Shown here: positions 60,518 to 64,000 of the stretch, piece by piece
Numbering within the stretch: position 1 is the stretch's first letter
Layout of the letters: each line of letters opens with the position of its first letter
The notes under the pieces: generated by a model
Databases searched by the model: none
What the model saw: the letters and a program-made list of their open reading frames with translations, nothing else
What the model was told of the DNA's origin: nothing
Program-made: the position numbers and the translations under genes
Assembly (NCBI GenBank): GCA_045533955.1
Contig: JAZSIU010000069.1
Location: forward strand, 1-64,000
Length of the DNA: 64,000 nucleotides
Reading direction: 5' to 3'
From: HGM04593 sp045533955
Lineage (GTDB): Bacteria > Bacteroidota > Bacteroidia > Bacteroidales > Bacteroidaceae

Positions 60518-61780
60518 TTATACGAGGGTAATGACAAAATGATGCTGCCCCTTGTCGAAACGGTACGATACGCCGAATCCATAGTAGCGGCATATTGAAT
60601 TGACCAGCGGAAGGCCCAAGCCTGTCGAGCCGCTCTTCCCGCTGTGATAGAAGCGCTCGAAAATTTGTGTGCTGTCGAGAGGCTCGTCGCCGTCGTTGCT
60701 GACGATAATCTCGCTCTTTGTGAGTGCGACGTTTATGCGCGCGCCGTCGGCCGAGTGGACAAAGGCGTTCTTTAGAAGGTTTGTTACAAGAGTGTTTGCC
60801 AGCGACTCGTTCATTCTTACAATGCGCCTGTCAGCGAGACTGCTTGTGCACGTGATTGCGCGGTGCGAGTATATCTCGCGGTAGGTCTCGGTCTCGTCGC
60901 GCAGAATTGCTGCGATATTAACGTCCGAGCATTCGGGAATCTGTCCGTTGTCTATTTTTGTCAGTAGCAGCAGTGTCCTGTTCAGGCGCACCAAGCGTGT
61001 GAGCGAGCGTTGAATCTTGGCAAGTTCGGCATACTGCTCCTCGTTCAGCGGGGTGTTGTTGACGAGCCACTCTATGCGGTTGCCAATGACGGCCAGCGGT
61101 GTCTGAAGCTCGTGCGAGGCGTTACCGATGAATAGTTTCTGCTGCTCGAAATGCTCCTCGGTGCGGTCAATGGTCGTCTGTGCCGAGTGGTTCAGCTTGT
61201 CAAATTCTATGATTTTTGAGTGGGGTAGTCGTTCGGGTCGGCGCCCCGGGGTGTATCTGTCGAGCCACTTTAAAAGGGTGTATAGTGGCCGCATACTGCG
61301 ATAGACAATGAGTGTGGTTGCTACGATGATTGTTATCAGCAGCAGAATATAGAGCACGAGCGTGTGCCAGAAGATTGCACTCAGAAGGTCGTCGCGCTCG
61401 AATGTGGGCATTGCAACGGTGAGGCGGTACATACGCTCGTCGTCGTCCATATATACGGTTGTCAGCACGCGGGCGGGCTCGGTGTCGCGCTGTTCGGGAA
61501 TATAGACCATCTCGTCGTGAAAGGTCATATAGGGCTCTACCCTCTCGCCCTGTGGCAGCGGTACAATTGTGTAGCTGTTGTTCGAGCCGTTGTTGAGCGC
61601 GGGCAGAGGCTCGCCTGCCAAATGACGGCGTATGACAATCTCGGCATACTCGACAAGGCTGTCGTCCGATTCGTCGTTTATCTCGCCTACCATAGTGTAA
61701 TAAAATACTACCGCCCACAATGCAATCACGGGCAGAAGCACCAGCGCCAGACGCAGCGTAATATGGTAGATGAGTTTCAT
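60518..61780 (-). CDS. Sensor histidine kinase
   Basis: A 420-residue inner-membrane kinase. One helix at about 10-30 and another at about 137-160 enclose a periplasmic sensor domain of about 105 residues. A HAMP-like linker is followed by the H-box GNASHELQTPLAVIGNRIE with phospho-acceptor His223. The ATPase domain has an N-box (LVTNLLKNAFVHSADG) and a G-box (GSTGLGLPLVNSICRYYG). It lies 24 bases after its response regulator gene. The signal is unknown. Because two exported PepSY-like proteins follow on the same strand, an envelope signal is plausible. Confidence 0.92.
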   Translation of the reverse strand: MKLIYHITLRLALVLLPVIALWAVVFYYTMVGEINDESDDSLVEYAEIVIRRHLAGEPLPALNNGSNNSYTIVPLPQGERVEPYMTFHDEMVYIPEQRDTEPARVLTTVYMDDDERMYRLTVAMPTFERDDLLSAIFWHTLVLYILLLITIIVATTLIVYRSMRPLYTLLKWLDRYTPGRRPERLPHSKIIEFDKLNHSAQTTIDRTEEHFEQQKLFIGNASHELQTPLAVIGNRIEWLVNNTPLNEEQYAELAKIQRSLTRLVRLNRTLLLLTKIDNGQIPECSDVNIAAILRDETETYREIYSHRAITCTSSLADRRIVRMNESLANTLVTNLLKNAFVHSADGARINVALTKSEIIVSNDGDEPLDSTQIFERFYHSGKSGSTGLGLPLVNSICRYYGFGVSYRFDKGQHHFVITLV

Positions 61781-61804
61781 CGTATCTCTTGTGGTTTATG
61801 GTGG

Positions 61805-62488
61805 TTAATCGGCCTCGTCCGAGAGTTTGTAGCCGAATCCATAGACGGCCTTGATGTTTACGGTGGCGCCGGCCTCGGAGAGCTTTTTCCTTAGGTTTTT
61901 CACCTGTGCATAGACGAATCCGAAATTGTCGGCAGCGTCAATGTGGTCGCCCCACACTGCCTCGGCAAGCGCTGCCTTGTCGATAATGTGGTTGGGACGT
62001 TGCAGAAAATAGAGCAGAATGTCAAACTCTTTCTTAAGCAGTGTGAGGGGCTTGTCGTCGACCGCCACTCTGCGCCCCGATACGTCGAGGCTGATGTTCC
62101 CGGCCTTCATCGTGCTCTCTACCGCGGCCGACCCGCGGCGCAGCACGCTGCGTATGCGCGCCTGAAGCTCGGCCATATAAAAGGGCTTTGCAAGATAGTC
62201 GTCGGCCCCAAGCTCGAGGCCTTCGACCTTGTCATCAATTGAGTCGCGTGCCGAGATTATTATCACGCGGTCGCTCTTGCCCAGGCTTTTTATGTGTCTG
62301 AGCAGTGTAAGGCCGTTGCCGTCGGGCAGTGTGATGTCGAGCATTATGCATTCGTAGTTGTATCCTGCAATCTTATCCTCGGCCTCGCGGAAGGTGGATG
62401 CCGTTTCCACTACGTATCCCTCGCCGCGCAGGGCTCGCAGCATAATTTCGCGCAGCGAGTCGTCGTCCTCTATTATCAGCAGTTTCAT
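61805..62488 (-). CDS. OmpR/PhoB-type response regulator
   Basis: A 227-residue protein. The receiver domain (1-120) has acidic EDD (8-10), phospho-acceptor Asp51 (CIMLDITLP) and Lys in DYLAKPF. The winged-helix DNA-binding domain (about 130-225) contains LTLLKKEFDILLYFLQRPN and VYAQVKNLRKKL. The start at 62488 (MKLLIIEDD) was chosen because the receiver begins there. An in-frame start 11 codons earlier adds an unlikely Lys-rich lead. It forms an operon with the sensor kinase. Confidence 0.94.
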   Translation of the reverse strand: MKLLIIEDDDSLREIMLRALRGEGYVVETASTFREAEDKIAGYNYECIMLDITLPDGNGLTLLRHIKSLGKSDRVIIISARDSIDDKVEGLELGADDYLAKPFYMAELQARIRSVLRRGSAAVESTMKAGNISLDVSGRRVAVDDKPLTLLKKEFDILLYFLQRPNHIIDKAALAEAVWGDHIDAADNFGFVYAQVKNLRKKLSEAGATVNIKAVYGFGYKLSDEAD

Positions 62489-62563
62489 TGAATCTGTTTT
62501 TTTATCTTTTTTAGACTGCAATATTAGCCTCCGATTCTGAAGAGAATCTGAAATGCCTCGGGC

Positions 62564-64000
62564 TCAGACAAGCTCGTAGTCGAGCTGTTTGCGGTCAAGA
62601 TTGGCGCGCACGATGCGTATGCGCACTGCGTCGCCTATCATATATTTGCGGTGTGTGCGACGCCCCACAAGGCAGTAGTTGGCGTCGTCAAATTCGTAAT
62701 AATCGTCCTGAAGTGTGCGCAGGGGTATCATTCCCTCGCACTTATTCTCGTTAATCTCGGCATAAATTCCCCACTCGGTAACGCCGCTTATGACTGCATC
62801 GTATTCCTCGCCAATGTGCTCGCTCATAAACTCTACCTGTTTGTATTTTATGCTGGCGCGCTCGGCATTTGCGGCCACCTGCTCTTGTGCCGAGCAGTGC
62901 TCGCAGAAGTCCTCGTATTTTGCTTGGCTTGCCGAACGGCTGTTCTGCACAAGGTAGCGTGTGAGCAGACGGTGCACAAGAAGGTCGGGGTAGCGGCGTA
63001 TGGGCGAGGTGAAATGTGTGTAATATTTAAAAGCGAGGCCGTAGTGCCCGATATTCTCGGTGGAGTATTTTGCTTTTTGCATTGTGCGCAGTGATATTTG
63101 CTCAATTACATTCTGCTCTTTTGTGCCTTTAATTTCGCCCAAAAGGTTGTTGAGTGCCGCAGGCGAGGTGGTGCGTCCCGAGGAACTTTTCATCTTGTAG
63201 CCCAATTTTGCGACGAAGCGTGCAAGCACGGTCAGTTTCTCGGGGTCGGGGGTGTCGTGTACTCGATAGACGAACGTCTTTGGTTGGTTCTTTGCGGTCT
63301 TTCGGCCTATGGTCTCGGCTACCGTACGGTTGGCCAGAAGCATAAACTCCTCGATGAGTTGATGCGACTCGTTGCTCTCGCTGAAATATGCCGATACGGG
63401 CTTGCCCGTTTCGTCGAGGCGGAAGTGAACCTCGGCCTGTTGAAAATCAATCGCTCCGGCTGCGAAGCGCTTGGTGCGCATCGCTTGTGCCATCTTGTTG
63501 AGCGTCATAAGCTCGGCGGCATAATCGCCCTCGCCCTTTGTGAGAATATCCTGTACTTCTTCGTAACTGAAGCGTCGGTTGCTGTTGATGATGGCGCGTA
63601 CTATGCGAAAATTCTTTACCTCGGCGCTGTCGCTCATTGTGAATATCACCGAGTAGGTGAGCTTTTCTTCGTTCGGGCGCAGCGAGCATAGGAAATTGCA
63701 TAGTCGCTCGGGCAGCATAGGAATTGTGCGGTCAACCAAATAGATAGAGGTTGCGCGCTTGAATGCCTCCTTGTCTATTGTGCTGCCTTCGGTAACGTAG
63801 TGCGAGACGTCGGCAATGTGTACGCCAACCTCCCATAGTTTGTCCGATATTTTGCGTATCGAGATGGCGTCGTCAAAGTCTTTGGCATCGACGGGGTCGA
63901 TGGTGAATGTGGTAACCGGGCGAAAATCCTCGCGGCGGGCAATTTCGTCGGCGGTGATTTCTGCTGGCAGATGGTTGGCTGCCTCTTCCACCGCTGCGGG
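62564..64000 (-). CDS. rnr: Ribonuclease R (5' end outside window)
   Basis: The frame is open to the window edge, so the N-terminal cold-shock domains are missing; 479 codons including the stop are visible. The RNB catalytic domain begins with TIDPVDAKDFDDAISI, the Asp cluster binding the metal, and includes YLVDRTIPMLPERL. The C-terminal S1 domain has AVISGVTEWGIYAEINENKC. RNase R degrades structured RNA 3' to 5' in the cytoplasm. No basic C-terminal tail follows the S1 domain, as the protein ends ANLDRKQLDYELV. A GTG at 63991 is internal. It is followed by the response regulator gene after 75 bases. Confidence 0.94.
   Translation of the reverse strand, partial: PAAVEEAANHLPAEITADEIARREDFRPVTTFTIDPVDAKDFDDAISIRKISDKLWEVGVHIADVSHYVTEGSTIDKEAFKRATSIYLVDRTIPMLPERLCNFLCSLRPNEEKLTYSVIFTMSDSAEVKNFRIVRAIINSNRRFSYEEVQDILTKGEGDYAAELMTLNKMAQAMRTKRFAAGAIDFQQAEVHFRLDETGKPVSAYFSESNESHQLIEEFMLLANRTVAETIGRKTAKNQPKTFVYRVHDTPDPEKLTVLARFVAKLGYKMKSSSGRTTSPAALNNLLGEIKGTKEQNVIEQISLRTMQKAKYSTENIGHYGLAFKYYTHFTSPIRRYPDLLVHRLLTRYLVQNSRSASQAKYEDFCEHCSAQEQVAANAERASIKYKQVEFMSEHIGEEYDAVISGVTEWGIYAEINENKCEGMIPLRTLQDDYYEFDDANYCLVGRRTHRKYMIGDAVRIRIVRANLDRKQLDYELV

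Noticed and set aside
1..64000. tRNA or rRNA genes and known riboswitches
   Set aside because: The longer gene gaps were read for cloverleaf, rRNA and common riboswitch signatures and none was convincing. Small RNAs without such signatures could be missed.

Overview
The window is a chromosomal segment of a member of the phylum Bacteroidota, most likely order Bacteroidales. The evidence is a five-gene type IX secretion core (porP/gldK/gldL/gldM/gldN), a gldH lipoprotein gene, a S46 dipeptidyl peptidase, a class III fructose bisphosphatase, a long-form IspG, a SUMF1-type GldK, a TonB receptor with a carboxypeptidase-like N-terminal domain, and promoters with the Bacteroidota -7 box (TAnnTTTG or TAnnTTCG, usually followed by CA or CG). 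By eye G+C is near one half in genes and much lower between them. The genus cannot be fixed from this sequence. No tRNA, rRNA or CRISPR array was seen. Almost everything is housekeeping DNA. The only clear mobile element is the 3' part of an IS30-type insertion sequence at the left edge.

Layout. 1-0.8 kb: IS30 transposase, cut by the window edge. 1-4.8 kb (+): metF, holB, ricT (PSP1), gldH. 4.8-10.5 kb (-): the cell-shape operon mreB-mreC-mreD-mrdA-rodA. 10.5-14 kb (-): purH and nadB. 14-15.4 kb (+): a PBP4-type D-Ala-D-Ala carboxypeptidase. 15.4-20.4 kb (-): a DUF2723 membrane protein, a polysaccharide deacetylase and queG. 20.5-24.9 kb (-): priA, a MscS-type channel and a small outer-membrane beta-barrel gene. 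25.1-31 kb (-): the type IX secretion operon porP-K-L-M-N. 31.4-36 kb (-): two paralogous exported proteins of unknown function on either side of a TonB-dependent receptor. 36-39.4 kb: a TauE/SafE transporter (-), then (+) a queuosine-precursor transporter overlapping a small radical SAM protein, a DivIC/FtsB-like protein and a small membrane protein. 39.4-42.5 kb: S46 peptidase (-) and a DUF4369-like lipoprotein (+). 43.2-51.7 kb (-): ispG, purE, fbp, an esterase, rpoN and a TGS-containing nucleoside kinase. 52-54 kb (+): a compact AAA/ABC-type ATPase paired with a DUF4435 TOPRIM-like protein. 54-58.6 kb (-): dxs-trkA-trkH. 58.8-62.5 kb (-): two PepSY-like exported proteins below a response regulator/histidine kinase pair. 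62.6-64 kb (-): rnr, cut by the window edge.

How parts work together. MreBCD, PBP2 and RodA form the elongation machine. Dxs and IspG are two steps of the MEP isoprenoid pathway. PurH and PurE belong to purine synthesis. QueG, the YhhQ-type transporter and possibly the overlapping radical SAM protein concern queuosine. PorK/L/M/N/P build the ring, motor and periplasmic link of type IX secretion, but no cargo with a type IX signal is encoded here.

Most interesting. (1) The ATPase/DUF4435 pair at 52.08-53.92 kb resembles a stripped-down OLD/PARIS (AriA/AriB) module but sits among housekeeping genes. (2) Two unlinked loci (36.88-37.06 kb and 51.81-51.98 kb) each carry a tandem array of three promoter boxes spaced 82-88 bp apart. 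The boxes are embedded in the same repeat family, and the second array lies directly in front of the ATPase/DUF4435 pair. (3) A 170-bp nested palindrome lies at 42.80-42.97 kb. (4) The radical SAM gene overlapping the queuosine-precursor transporter has a non-canonical CX4CX2C cluster motif.
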